64,000 nt of DNA, from assembly GCF_015191005.1 (NCBI RefSeq), contig NZ_CP040442.1, forward strand, positions 2,790,001 through 2,854,000, written 5' to 3'. Made by a program: the position numbers and the translations under genes. This DNA is from Kaistella flava (ex Peng et al. 2021) (lineage in GTDB: Bacteria > Bacteroidota > Bacteroidia > Flavobacteriales > Weeksellaceae). Shown here piece by piece: positions 56,533 to 64,000 of the stretch (the stretch's first letter is position 1; each line of letters starts with the position of its first letter). The notes under the pieces were generated by a model. The model was not told the origin of the DNA, made no database searches, and was given only the letters and a program-made list of their open reading frames with translations.

Positions 56533-57720
56533 TTAAGAAATCACGCCACTTCCCACCAACTCATCCTCCAGATACCAGGCAGCAAACTGTCCTTCTGCAA
56601 TCGCAGATTGTGGGTTTTCAAACTCGATATAGAAACCTTCTTCAAATTGGTAAAGCGTCGCTTCTTCCAAAGTTTGTCGGTACCGGATTCTGGCTTTTAC
56701 TTTCATCGATTCACCATTTTGCAAACGCAAATCTTCACGAACCCAATGAACTTCTGAGTTTTCTGTTTTTAAAGCGCGTCGGAAAAGTCCCGGGAAATTT
56801 CTTCCTTCTCCGACAAAAACGATATTTTTTTCAATATCTCTGGAAATCAAAAAGCAGGATTCTTTATGTCCGCCAATTCCCAAACCTTTACTTTGACCAA
56901 CCGTAAAATAATGCGCACCCTGATGTTTGCCAATTACTTTTCCGTCCGATTTTTCGTATTTTATTTTCTGAGACAGAAATTCCAATTCTTCTAATTTTGA
57001 AGAAAACTGAGGTGTTTCTTGATGAAAACCGGGGAAATCTTTAAAAATCTCTACAATTTCACCTTCTTTTGGTTCCAACTGTTGTTGCAGAAAAGTTGGT
57101 AAACTCACTTTCCCGATGAAACATAAACCTTGCGAATCTTTTTTATCTGCCGTCACCAAACCCATTTCCCGGGCGATTTCCCGAACTTCAGGTTTCGTCA
57201 ATGCTCCAATCGGAAACAAAGATTTCGACAACTGATCCTGATTCAACTGACACAAAAAATACGACTGATCTTTATTGTTATCTGCTCCCGCTAAAAGGTG
57301 GAAAATCTCTTTTCCATTTTCATCAAAAGTAGAGTTCACCTGTGCGTAATGTCCCGTTGCAACTTTCTCAGCACCAAGCGATAAGGCTGTTTTCATGAAC
57401 ACGTCAAACTTCACTTCACGGTTACACAAAACATCCGGATTCGGCGTTCGGCCTTTTTTATATTCCTCGAACATATAATCCACGATTTTCTCCTTGTACA
57501 GTTCGCTCATATCGATGACCTGATAAGGGATTCCGAGTTTTTGCGCCACCATCAAAGCATCATTACTGTCCTCAATCCAGGGACATTCATCCTCCAAAGT
57601 TACCGACGCATCATTCCAGTTTCGCATAAAAAGCGCCACCACTTCATGACCTTGTTTCTGCAGCAAATACGCTGCAACACTGGAATCTACACCTCCAGAA
57701 AGTCCTACTACAATTTTCAT
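56533..57720 (-). CDS. mnmA: tRNA-specific 2-thiouridylase MnmA
   Basis: The 395-residue protein has the PP-loop '[18 protein letters not shown]', the catalytic Cys region '[19 protein letters not shown]' and the second Cys in '[13 protein letters not shown]', with '[15 protein letters not shown]'. It thiolates U34 of tRNAs Lys, Glu and Gln. It marks the right border of the accessory cassette. Confidence 0.96.
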   Translation of the reverse strand: MKIVVGLSGGVDSSVAAYLLQKQGHEVVALFMRNWNDASVTLEDECPWIEDSNDALMVAQKLGIPYQVIDMSELYKEKIVDYMFEEYKKGRTPNPDVLCNREVKFDVFMKTALSLGAEKVATGHYAQVNSTFDENGKEIFHLLAGADNNKDQSYFLCQLNQDQLSKSLFPIGALTKPEVREIAREMGLVTADKKDSQGLCFIGKVSLPTFLQQQLEPKEGEIVEIFKDFPGFHQETPQFSSKLEELEFLSQKIKYEKSDGKVIGKHQGAHYFTVGQSKGLGIGGHKESCFLISRDIEKNIVFVGEGRNFPGLFRRALKTENSEVHWVREDLRLQNGESMKVKARIRYRQTLEEATLYQFEEGFYIEFENPQSAIAEGQFAAWYLEDELVGSGVIS

Positions 57721-57824
57721 ATGTTCATTTTATAAAGTCTTTCAAGGAGACTCTTTATTGAGGCTGCAAATTTACGACTTAATTAATGATTTTTAGGAGC
57801 TTCAAAATTGTTGCTTTGTTTGGC

Positions 57825-57898
57825 GACCCGTCCCGCTGTCCGCTAAATCTTTCTCTTTTCTGAGGAAAAGAGAAAGGATACCGCTGCCATCGGGGCTA
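57825..57898 (-). repeat. Dispersed intergenic repeat, family A copy 3
   Basis: On the minus strand it begins TAGCCCCGATGGCAGCGG and ends TTAGCGGACAGCGGGACGGG. A stem CTTTCTCTTTTC/GAAAAGAGAAAG (12 bp) lies between. The ends match copy 2 closely while the stem differs. Confidence 0.75.
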
Positions 57899-58123
57899 GA
57901 GGGAAGATTCTTTCTTCTTTTCAAATATATTTCACGTCTAAAATATAGCAGATTTGAAATGATAGAAATTTTCGATTTCAAAAAAGGACCGCAATTAAAT
58001 TGTGAAATTCGTGAATTCATCCGTGATTATTATTTTTAGTTTTAACCGCAAAAGAGGCAAAAGATCAATATTGAAAAGAAGTTTTTCAAAGGACTGCAAA
58101 CAGTTGAAACAAATTCTTTCACA

Positions 58124-58196
58124 AACATTTTGCAATCTTTTGAATTCTTATGGAATGAAACTTTTGTTTATTCTTTTGCGGTAAAAAAAATTTAGT
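58124..58196. repeat. Dispersed repeat, family C copy 2
   Basis: It matches 39236-39305 over about 70 bp, both ending in CTTTTGCGGTnAAAAAAA. This resembles 'TTTGCGGTTAAA' tracts common in flavobacterial intergenic DNA. Confidence 0.5.
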
Positions 58197-58270
58197 TTAG
58201 ATTGATTAAGGAAATTTTCGATTTCAAAAAAAGACTTAATTTTACATTTCAATCTTTAAAAGCAGCAGCG

Positions 58271-58810
58271 ATGAAAAAACGACTTCTCCTTTTCATAATT
58301 TCTATTGGCTTTTCGGTAAGCGCCCAAATCGGAACCTCTAAAAATTTAGGCAGTGCTGATTCCAACTGGACTTTCGGTGGTTCTGCCGGATTAGGTGGAA
58401 GTTTTGGCAACAATAATGGTGGAACATCGATTTACGTTTCTCCCAGAATTGGCTACAAACTGACCGAGAATTTCGAAGCCGGAATCGTTTCCGATCTGAC
58501 GTGGACGAACGCAAAATATTATTCCAGCAATACGATTGGAGTCGGGCCTTTTGTTAATTATTATATCGCCAGAAACTTTTATCTAAGCGGAATGTTTCAG
58601 GAATATTTCTTTAATCAAAAAGATAAAATCAATAACTTAAAATACTCGGGTGATGAAGCTGCACTTTACTTTGGTGGCGGTTATATGCAGAGAATTGGCG
58701 AGCGTGCTTATATGCAGATCGGCGGAATGTATAATGTTTTGTATAAACAAGATAAATCGGTTTTCGGTAGTGGATTTGTACCAAGTGTCGGCGTTGTGTT
58801 TGGACTTTAG
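58271..58810 (+). CDS. Small outer-membrane beta-barrel protein
   Basis: I use the ATG at 58271 (179 residues) because it starts the signal peptide 'MKKRLLLFIISIGFSVSAQ'. The mature part has alternating Gly/aromatic strands ('WTFGGSAGLGGSFG', 'SPRIGYKLTENFEAGI', 'YFGGGYMQRIGERAYMQIGGMYNVLY') and ends in '...VGVVFGL'. This fits an 8-strand OmpA-like barrel. Function unknown. Confidence 0.8.
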   Translation: MKKRLLLFIISIGFSVSAQIGTSKNLGSADSNWTFGGSAGLGGSFGNNNGGTSIYVSPRIGYKLTENFEAGIVSDLTWTNAKYYSSNTIGVGPFVNYYIARNFYLSGMFQEYFFNQKDKINNLKYSGDEAALYFGGGYMQRIGERAYMQIGGMYNVLYKQDKSVFGSGFVPSVGVVFGL

Positions 58811-58993
58811 TTTTATTAACCACAAAGTCACAAAGCTTAATAATTTTCTGGCTTTATAAAAGAGCATGAAGAGAATGTGCAATAGTTGACGACAATCTTA
58901 ATATTCTTAATCACTTCATATCAACTTAATGTTGAAAAAACTTTTTTAATCTCCGATATTTTCAATTACCAGTTAAGCCTAAAACAGCAAAGT

Positions 58994-59030
58994 AAAAAGT
59001 CCAGTGAAATCATTCACTGGACTTTTTTTG
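58994..59030. terminator. Strong hairpin terminator
   Basis: AAAAGTCCAGTGAA (58995-59008) pairs perfectly with TTCACTGGACTTTT (59013-59026) and is followed by T-run. Confidence 0.85.
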
Positions 59031-59071
59031 ATACTTAAAATTCGAAACGAAATGGTTCAACTTATTCTGGT

Positions 59072-59166
59072 CTGCAACCCGGCCTGAACGGAAATCCTTT
59101 TTTTAGCGGTGGCCTTTGGCGTTGGCAAAAAAGATTGGGAGTGGAGGACGGATTAAGTTGCCCAAA
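59072..59166. repeat. Dispersed intergenic repeat, family B copy 2
   Basis: It shares with 5720-5804 the ends CTGCAACCCGGCCTGA and GGAGGACGGA...TTGCCCAAAT. The interior differs: T-run ... GGTGGCC / GGCGTTGGC ... A-run. Confidence 0.65.
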
Positions 59167-59189
59167 TTAAAATATATTTCGTTATTCAA

Positions 59190-61304
59190 TTATTTCTTCA
59201 AAGTTTTAATGCCCATTTCATAAAGTCCAAAACTTAAGATATCAGCGTTTTCGCCAATCACCTGTTCCGTACTTCTACCTGCGCCGTGACCTGCATTGGT
59301 TTCAATTCTTACCAAAACCGGGTTTGCACATGATTGCTTTTCCTGCAATTCCGCACCGAATTTAAACGAGTGCGCCGGAACAACTCTGTCGTCGTGATCA
59401 CTGGTAATAATCATGGTCGAAGGATAGCAAACTCCTTTTTTCACGTTATGGACCGGTGAATAAGATTTTAGATAATCGAACATTTCTTTGTTGTCTTCTG
59501 CAGTTCCGTAATCGTAACTCCAACCTGCACCAGCAGTGAATTTGTTATAACGCAACATATCCAAAACACCAACTCCCGGGAAAGCAACTTTCGCCAAATC
59601 AGGTCTCATGGTCATGGTTGCTCCAACTAAAAGTCCACCGTTTGAACGGCCGGAAAGCGCCATGTATTCTTTGGAAGTATATCCTTTATTCTGTAAATAT
59701 TCTCCAGCTGCGATGAAATCTTCAAACACATTTTTCTTCTGCATTTTGGTTCCGGCATCATGCCATTTCTTTCCGTATTCACCACCACCACGAATATTTG
59801 GTACGGCGTAAATTCCACCATTTTCCATCCAGATCGCATTGACTACTGAGAAAGCAGGCTGCAAACTGATGTTGAATCCACCGTAGGAATAAAGAATCGT
59901 TGGGTTTTTTCCGTCCAGTTTCAATCCTTTTTTATAGTTGATCATCATCGGGATTTTCGTTCCATCTTTCGAAGTATAGAAAACCTGTTCTGAAACGTAA
60001 TCTGCAGGATTAAATTTCACGTTTGGTTTTTGATAAACTTCAGATTTTCCGGTATCTGCGTTGTATTTATAAATAGTCGGAGGAGTGATGTAATTGGTGA
60101 AAGAAAAATACAATTCTTTCTCTTTTTCTTTTCCGCCAAAACCGCCTGCAGTACCAATTCCAGGTAAATCTATGGTGCGGATTAATTTTCCGTTATAATC
60201 AAACTGCTTCACCGAAGTTACCGCATCTTTCATATATTTTGCGAATAAATAGCCGCCGCCCGTTGAAACACTTAATACATTTTCTGTCTGAGGAATCACA
60301 TCGGTCCAAACATCTGGCTGGTTAATGTTGAATTTCACCAAACGCATATTCGGTGCATCTTTATCGGTTATTGCATAAATGAAATCGCCTTTGGAATCAA
60401 CAACATTGGTGTTCACATCATATCCTTTTTGAATCGGAATGAAATCGGTTTTGTTTTTTAAATCTTTAATATAAAGTTCGTTGCCGTTGGTTGCTTCAGA
60501 AGCACTTAAAATTTCATATCGTTCATCATCAGAAACGCCAACGCTCATATAACGTCTTTTGAATTGATCGCCACCAATAATGAGTTTGTCAGCACTTTGC
60601 TTGGTTCCTAATTTGTGGAAATAGACTTTGTGAGTATCTGTTTTTGCAGAAAGTTCACTTCCTTTTGGTTTGTCATAACTTGAATAAAAGAAACCTTCAT
60701 CACCTAACCAAGAGGCTCCGGAAAACTTAACATCAACAATTGTTTCATCAATCTTTTCTTTAGTTAAAGCGTTGATAATGATTATTTTATTCCAGTCACT
60801 TCCACCTTCGGAAATTGAGTAAGCAACTAAGTTTCCTTTTTTATTAAATGAAACTCCTGCTAAAGAAGTCGTTCCTTTTTCTGAGAATTTATTGGGATCA
60901 AGAAAAACTTCGGTCTTCCCGTTTTTATCGGTTCTGTATAAAACAGATTGCGCCTGAAGTCCGTCATTTTTATAGAAATAAGTAAAATCTCCTTCTTTAA
61001 ATGGCGCACCGATTTTCTCGTAATTCCAAATATCTTTTAACTCAGCACGAATCTCTTCACGGAAAGGAATTTTCGCCAAATAATCATTGGTAAAAGCAAC
61101 TTCTCTTTGAACCCAATCTTTGGTGTCTTCGGCACGGTCATCTTCTAACCAGCGGTAAGGGTCCTGTACTTTGGTCCCAAAATACTCGTCGGTATGTTCC
61201 ACTTTTTTGGTTTCGGGATAATTCAAATTTTTGGTCATTTTTTGCGGAGCGCAAGATGCAAGCATTAATCCGGCTGCACCAAGAGCAAATGTTTTAACAT
61301 TCAT
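59190..61304 (-). CDS. Prolyl oligopeptidase (S9A) lipoprotein
   Basis: The 704-residue protein has a lipobox 'LASC' at Cys18, an N-terminal 7-blade propeller ('DPYRWLEDDRAEDTKDWVQRE') and a C-terminal alpha/beta hydrolase. The nucleophile Ser is in 'LSGRSNGGLLVG', Asp in 'SDHDDRVVPAHSFKF' and His in 'NAGHGAGRSTEQ'. It cleaves short peptides after proline in the periplasm or at the outer membrane. Confidence 0.94.
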   Translation of the reverse strand: MNVKTFALGAAGLMLASCAPQKMTKNLNYPETKKVEHTDEYFGTKVQDPYRWLEDDRAEDTKDWVQREVAFTNDYLAKIPFREEIRAELKDIWNYEKIGAPFKEGDFTYFYKNDGLQAQSVLYRTDKNGKTEVFLDPNKFSEKGTTSLAGVSFNKKGNLVAYSISEGGSDWNKIIIINALTKEKIDETIVDVKFSGASWLGDEGFFYSSYDKPKGSELSAKTDTHKVYFHKLGTKQSADKLIIGGDQFKRRYMSVGVSDDERYEILSASEATNGNELYIKDLKNKTDFIPIQKGYDVNTNVVDSKGDFIYAITDKDAPNMRLVKFNINQPDVWTDVIPQTENVLSVSTGGGYLFAKYMKDAVTSVKQFDYNGKLIRTIDLPGIGTAGGFGGKEKEKELYFSFTNYITPPTIYKYNADTGKSEVYQKPNVKFNPADYVSEQVFYTSKDGTKIPMMINYKKGLKLDGKNPTILYSYGGFNISLQPAFSVVNAIWMENGGIYAVPNIRGGGEYGKKWHDAGTKMQKKNVFEDFIAAGEYLQNKGYTSKEYMALSGRSNGGLLVGATMTMRPDLAKVAFPGVGVLDMLRYNKFTAGAGWSYDYGTAEDNKEMFDYLKSYSPVHNVKKGVCYPSTMIITSDHDDRVVPAHSFKFGAELQEKQSCANPVLVRIETNAGHGAGRSTEQVIGENADILSFGLYEMGIKTLKK

Positions 61305-61321
61305 AAATTGAGGATTTCCCT

Positions 61322-61329
61322 CAAAAGTA
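61322..61329 (-). promoter_or_regulatory. Candidate -7 element of prolyl oligopeptidase gene
   Basis: The minus strand reads TACTTTTG, matching TAnnTTTG, 17 bases before the ATG. No -33 TTG is obvious. Confidence 0.4.
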
Positions 61330-61532
61330 AGATTTTTTAGTGGAAGAAAAAAAGAAGAAATAGGAGAGGAAGAAGTTCTGAGAGCTATTTTTTACCAATC
61401 AAAAAATTATTAAATTTATAGTGAATGTTAATAATTGTTAATGGATCTGCTGTGAATTTTAACAAACTTTAAAACAATTGATTGCTTGTAAGGAATACAA
61501 TTTGCTTAATTTTAGAATTATAAATTTAAGAT

Positions 61533-61727
61533 ATGAGAAAAGAAACAGGAATTATATTAGCAGGAAGTGTAGGCGTAATTATCGGCCTCACTTTATTTGG
61601 TGTCAGAAAATTTTTAGTAAAGAAGAGAAAAGCATATGATGATTATTATGCTGATTTCCATCGACATTTTGAAAGGAAACATAAAGACGACACCAATGAA
61701 GGAGTTGAGTTTTTAGCTGTTCGTTAA
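61533..61727 (+). CDS. Small single-pass membrane protein
   Basis: The 64-residue protein has one membrane helix ('GIILAGSVGVIIGLTLFGV') followed by a highly charged tail ('KKRKAYDDYYADFHRHFERKHKDD'). It stands alone, with its own terminator at 61744-61778. No family is recognised; the clean helix-then-charged pattern supports a real gene. Confidence 0.65.
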   Translation: MRKETGIILAGSVGVIIGLTLFGVRKFLVKKRKAYDDYYADFHRHFERKHKDDTNEGVEFLAVR

Positions 61728-61743
61728 AATTTATTTTAAGCAT

Positions 61744-61778
61744 AAAAAGTTCTGTTTTCAATGAAAGCAGAACTTTTT
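61744..61778 (+). terminator. Intrinsic terminator
   Basis: AAAAGTTCTG (61745-61754) pairs with CAGAACTTTT (61768-61777), followed by a T-run. Confidence 0.85.
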
Positions 61779-61912
61779 TATGCGCAATTTTGAAGTGCTT
61801 TTCAAAATATTTCTTTTCACTTTGGTAGAAAAAACTACTGAACCTGATAATTTGCCGTCCTAATTTCTTTAAAAATAAAGTTTTTAGTTACTTTTACTCA
61901 AATTTTTAATTC

Positions 61913-63316
61913 ATGGTTTTAAGCAGGATTTGGAGCGCCTTTATTATTGTCGCCATTATTGTCGGAAGCATCAAATATATGTTTTCGGATTCCTACAAAG
62001 CGATTTATAATGACATGGTCGTTGGTAAAAGTGGCGATACCGTTCAGATTGCAACTCAAAATATCAATGAACTAAATCCCGAAATTAAAAGCGCTTTATT
62101 ATTAAAACCGGATTTCGAACAGCACCGTATTCATTATAAAACCGATTCTGCAAAATCTCAAGTTACCGTTTACAGAGTTCAGGCAACTGACGGCGTTATT
62201 GGAACTTCCGAAACTGCTGTGAAAATTTGTTTGGGCTTAATAGGAATTATGACGCTCTTTATGGGCTTTATGAGTATCGCCGAAAAGGCTGGTGGAATTA
62301 ATTTGTTGTCCAGAATGATTCAACCTTTTTTCTCGAAATTATTCCCGGAGATCCCCAAAAATCATCCGTCTTTTGGACATATGTTATTGAACTTTTCCGC
62401 CAATCTTTTGGGACTGGATAATGCCGCAACGCCATTTGGTTTAAAGGCGATGGAAAGTTTGCAAACCTTAAATCCTGATAAAGAGAATGCGAGTAATTCA
62501 CAAATTATGTTTCTGTGTCTGCATGCTGGCGGACTGACTTTAATTCCGGTTTCGATTATTGCAATTCGCGCATCGATGGGTTCTCATACGCCGACCGATA
62601 TTTTTCTGCCGTGTATGATTGCTACTTTCGCCGCAACTCTTGCCGCGATGATTGTGGTTTCTCTTTATCAAAAAATTAATTTATTGCAACCTGTCGTAAT
62701 CGCTTACGTTGGTGGAATTTCTGCCATTATCGGTTTACTCGTTGTTTATTTAGTGAGTTTAAGCAAAGAAGGTCTGGATAATTTCAGCATGTTATTGAGC
62801 AACGGAATTATTCTATTGATTTTCTTCGCCATTGTTTTAGGGGCGCTTTATAAAAAAATCAATGTGTTCGATGCTTTTATCGATGGAGCAAAAGAAGGGT
62901 TCTGGACCTGTGTGAAAATTATTCCTTATTTAGTCGGAATGTTGATCGCCATTTCTCTATTAAGAACTTCCGGGGTTTTCGATGTTTTGATTGACGGGAT
63001 GAAATGGGTCGCACAAGTTGTTGGATTTGATACCAGATTTGTTGATGGTTTGCCAACGGCTTTAATCAAACCACTTTCTGGTTCTGGCGCACGAGGAATG
63101 ATGGTTGACACCATGCAGACTTTTGGAGCAGACAGTTTCCAGGGAAGATTAGCCGCGGTTTTACAGGGAAGTTCTGATACTACTTTCTACGTCATTGCCA
63201 TATATTTCGGAGCAGTTGGAATTAAAAATACAAGATATACTGTGACAGCAATGCTTTTGGCAGATTTGGTTGGAGTGATTACTTCGGTGATTTTGGCGTA
63301 TATTTTCTTTGCTTAA
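61913..63316 (+). CDS. SpmA/SpmB-type nucleoside-recognition (Gate) membrane protein
   Basis: The 467-residue protein has about ten membrane helices and two Gate domains. The first half has 'KICLGLIGIMTLFMGFMSIAEKAGG...LLGLDNAATPFGLKAMESLQ' (SpmA-like). The second has 'GAKEGFWTCVKIIPYLVGMLIAISLLR...LPTALIKPLSGSGARGMMVD...GSSDTTFYVIAIYFGAVGIKNTRY' (SpmB-like). It is a natural SpmA-SpmB fusion, common in Bacteroidota. The transported substrate is unknown. Confidence 0.9.
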   Translation: MVLSRIWSAFIIVAIIVGSIKYMFSDSYKAIYNDMVVGKSGDTVQIATQNINELNPEIKSALLLKPDFEQHRIHYKTDSAKSQVTVYRVQATDGVIGTSETAVKICLGLIGIMTLFMGFMSIAEKAGGINLLSRMIQPFFSKLFPEIPKNHPSFGHMLLNFSANLLGLDNAATPFGLKAMESLQTLNPDKENASNSQIMFLCLHAGGLTLIPVSIIAIRASMGSHTPTDIFLPCMIATFAATLAAMIVVSLYQKINLLQPVVIAYVGGISAIIGLLVVYLVSLSKEGLDNFSMLLSNGIILLIFFAIVLGALYKKINVFDAFIDGAKEGFWTCVKIIPYLVGMLIAISLLRTSGVFDVLIDGMKWVAQVVGFDTRFVDGLPTALIKPLSGSGARGMMVDTMQTFGADSFQGRLAAVLQGSSDTTFYVIAIYFGAVGIKNTRYTVTAMLLADLVGVITSVILAYIFFA

Positions 63317-63324
63317 ACGGGTGC

Positions 63325-63492
63325 ATGATTCATGATGCAAGCAGTTGTGATGAAACCACCAATCATATATTAAAGATTACTCGTCTATATCCTGATATTA
63401 CAGAGTTTAATGAGATACTTGAAAAATATAAACTTTTAGGAGGGAAACTCCATAATTATATAGAATACGTCAAAAATAATTGGCGCATTTAA
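63325..63492 (+). CDS. Possible small protein of 55 residues
   Basis: The frame starts ATG at 63325 (MIHDASSCDETTNHILKITR...) and stops at 63490-63492 ('KNNWRI'). The composition is protein-like: 'LYPDITEFNEILEKYKLLGG' looks helical. It starts 8 bp after the SpmAB stop. It might be a fragment of a larger gene. No family is recognised. Confidence 0.4.
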   Translation: MIHDASSCDETTNHILKITRLYPDITEFNEILEKYKLLGGKLHNYIEYVKNNWRI

Positions 63493-63535
63493 CCTGAAAC
63501 CATGCAACCTGAAACTTGCACCAAAATAAATAAAT

Positions 63536-63925
63536 ATGATTCACGACAAAGATTACATTATCAGAATAGTAAAACAGTTTTCAGAATTTCTGTCTAAAAT
63601 GATTTTAGGCGGAGAAAGCGGTGGCGACGAAATAGAACTTCAACGGGTTTTCGATACCAATATGAATGATACGTTTAAAATGAATTTTGAGACCTTGTCT
63701 GCAATGCCAACCGAGGAAATAGTTCAATTGATCAATGACAAAGAAAAAAGTCATCATATTCCGTACTTTGAATTGTTGGGGAATTTGTTCTACTTTAAAA
63801 ATAAAGAAAACCCTAATCCTGATTTTGCCGCAAAAGCCAAAGTGTTCTACGAGCATTATTTACAAACAAGCGGTATTTTTTCAATGCCGATTGTGAGTCG
63901 GATTAATGAATTAAAGCAGATGTAA
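63536..63925 (+). CDS. DUF6483-like helical protein
   Basis: The 129-residue protein starts 'MIHDKDYIIRIVKQFSEFLSKMILG', a pattern like the DUF6483 family ('DYIxRxIxQ...LxK'). The rest is helical, without signal or membrane segment. Function unknown. It is followed 12 bp later by the last gene of the window. Confidence 0.65.
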   Translation: MIHDKDYIIRIVKQFSEFLSKMILGGESGGDEIELQRVFDTNMNDTFKMNFETLSAMPTEEIVQLINDKEKSHHIPYFELLGNLFYFKNKENPNPDFAAKAKVFYEHYLQTSGIFSMPIVSRINELKQM

Positions 63926-63937
63926 AAACTTTATCTG

Positions 63938-64000
63938 ATGGAAAAAAAATTACTCAAGACTTATTGTGTTTTGACCATTTTGTTTGCGCTTTTTATCAAT
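63938..64000 (+). CDS. Start of a secreted or membrane protein (3' end cut by window)
   Basis: Only 21 codons are visible: 'MEKKLLKTYCVLTILFALFIN', a basic start and hydrophobic helix, so a signal peptide or membrane anchor. Identity cannot be told. Confidence 0.5.
   Translation, partial: MEKKLLKTYCVLTILFALFIN

Larger units (their letters stand above)
57721..58270. other. Repeat-rich gene-free stretch
   Basis: No credible gene is seen. It holds a family A repeat (57825-57898) and a family C repeat (58124-58196). A near-identical 22-base direct repeat, GAAATTTTCGATTTCAAAAAA, occurs at about 57965 and 58210. An inverted pair TTAACCGCAAAAGA (about 58039) / TCTTTTGCGGTAAA (about 58172) is also present. 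Confidence 0.6.
58811..59189. other. Gene-free stretch with terminator and repeat
   Basis: It begins with AACCACAAAGTCACAAAGCTT, a short tract of a type often dispersed in flavobacteria. It then holds the terminator at 58994-59030 and family B repeat copy 2 at 59072-59166. No gene is supported. Confidence 0.6.

Noticed and set aside
58002..58184. 60-codon frame before the barrel gene
   Set aside because: It covers repeat-family C sequence and has low-complexity composition; no start signal.

Overview
The window is AT-rich bacterial chromosome that reads as Bacteroidota, order Flavobacteriales, most like the Chryseobacterium/Kaistella group (Weeksellaceae). The basis is the Bacteroidota -7 promoter motif TAnnTTTG, A-rich leaders in place of Shine-Dalgarno sites, a MurF-alanine racemase fusion, a SprE/PorW-like type IX secretion lipoprotein, a TonB-linked outer-membrane protein, and an ECF sigma/anti-sigma/'sensor' trio. 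The species assignment is inference. Most of the window is compact housekeeping DNA with convergent genes separated by clear hairpin terminators.

Layout. 1-10.4 kb: truncated TonB-linked receptor, JmjC-like cupin, DoxX protein, M14 peptidase, a lipoprotein, lepA, and an ECF sigma operon. 10.5-15 kb (+): DUF2520 protein, KdsC-like phosphatase, Maf, SprE-like TPR lipoprotein. 15-21.6 kb (-): tsaB, SDR, YraN, DoxX, LD-carboxypeptidase, LysE exporter, RNase R, rpiB. 21.6-22.2 kb: a 620-bp gene-free AT-rich stretch with a phased array of DnaA-box-like 9-mers. Then pgk (+), followed by a methyltransferase, mnmG flanked by two perfect parS sites, ybeY, patatin-barrel, murF-alr and tdk (-). 32.2-39.2 kb (+): acidic protein, Mur ligase, rsmI, fabG, then an egtB-egtD-racemase-like operon. 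39.4-46 kb: guaC and surE (-), DUF5686 protein and Prc-type protease (+). 46.2-50.9 kb (+): LytS/LytTR two-component operon with 2TM-domain proteins, a methyltransferase-like membrane protein and cardiolipin synthase, preceded by a LytTR-type double operator. 50.9-57.7 kb (-): FMO, Dph6-like ligase, an accessory cassette, mnmA. 58-64 kb: outer-membrane barrel, prolyl oligopeptidase, small membrane protein, SpmAB-like protein, DUF6483-like protein and a truncated last gene.

The most unusual locus is 53.6-56.4 kb. In transcription order on the minus strand it holds a HEPN-domain protein (RNxxxH motif), a 98-nt tRNA-like RNA that starts on the last base of the HEPN stop codon, an attC-like imperfect inverted repeat, and a reverse transcriptase of the Abi/UG (defence) type with an FVDD active site and a helical C-terminal region. 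The tRNA-like RNA has good acceptor, D and T arms, but its anticodon arm is replaced by a long extended hairpin, so it cannot decode. I know of no described system with this HEPN / tRNA-like RNA / RT arrangement; its role in phage defence is inference.

Three dispersed intergenic repeat families recur. One of them, with three copies, keeps its central stem by covariation rather than by sequence. The two parS sites and the DnaA-box-like cluster together suggest the window lies close to the replication origin.
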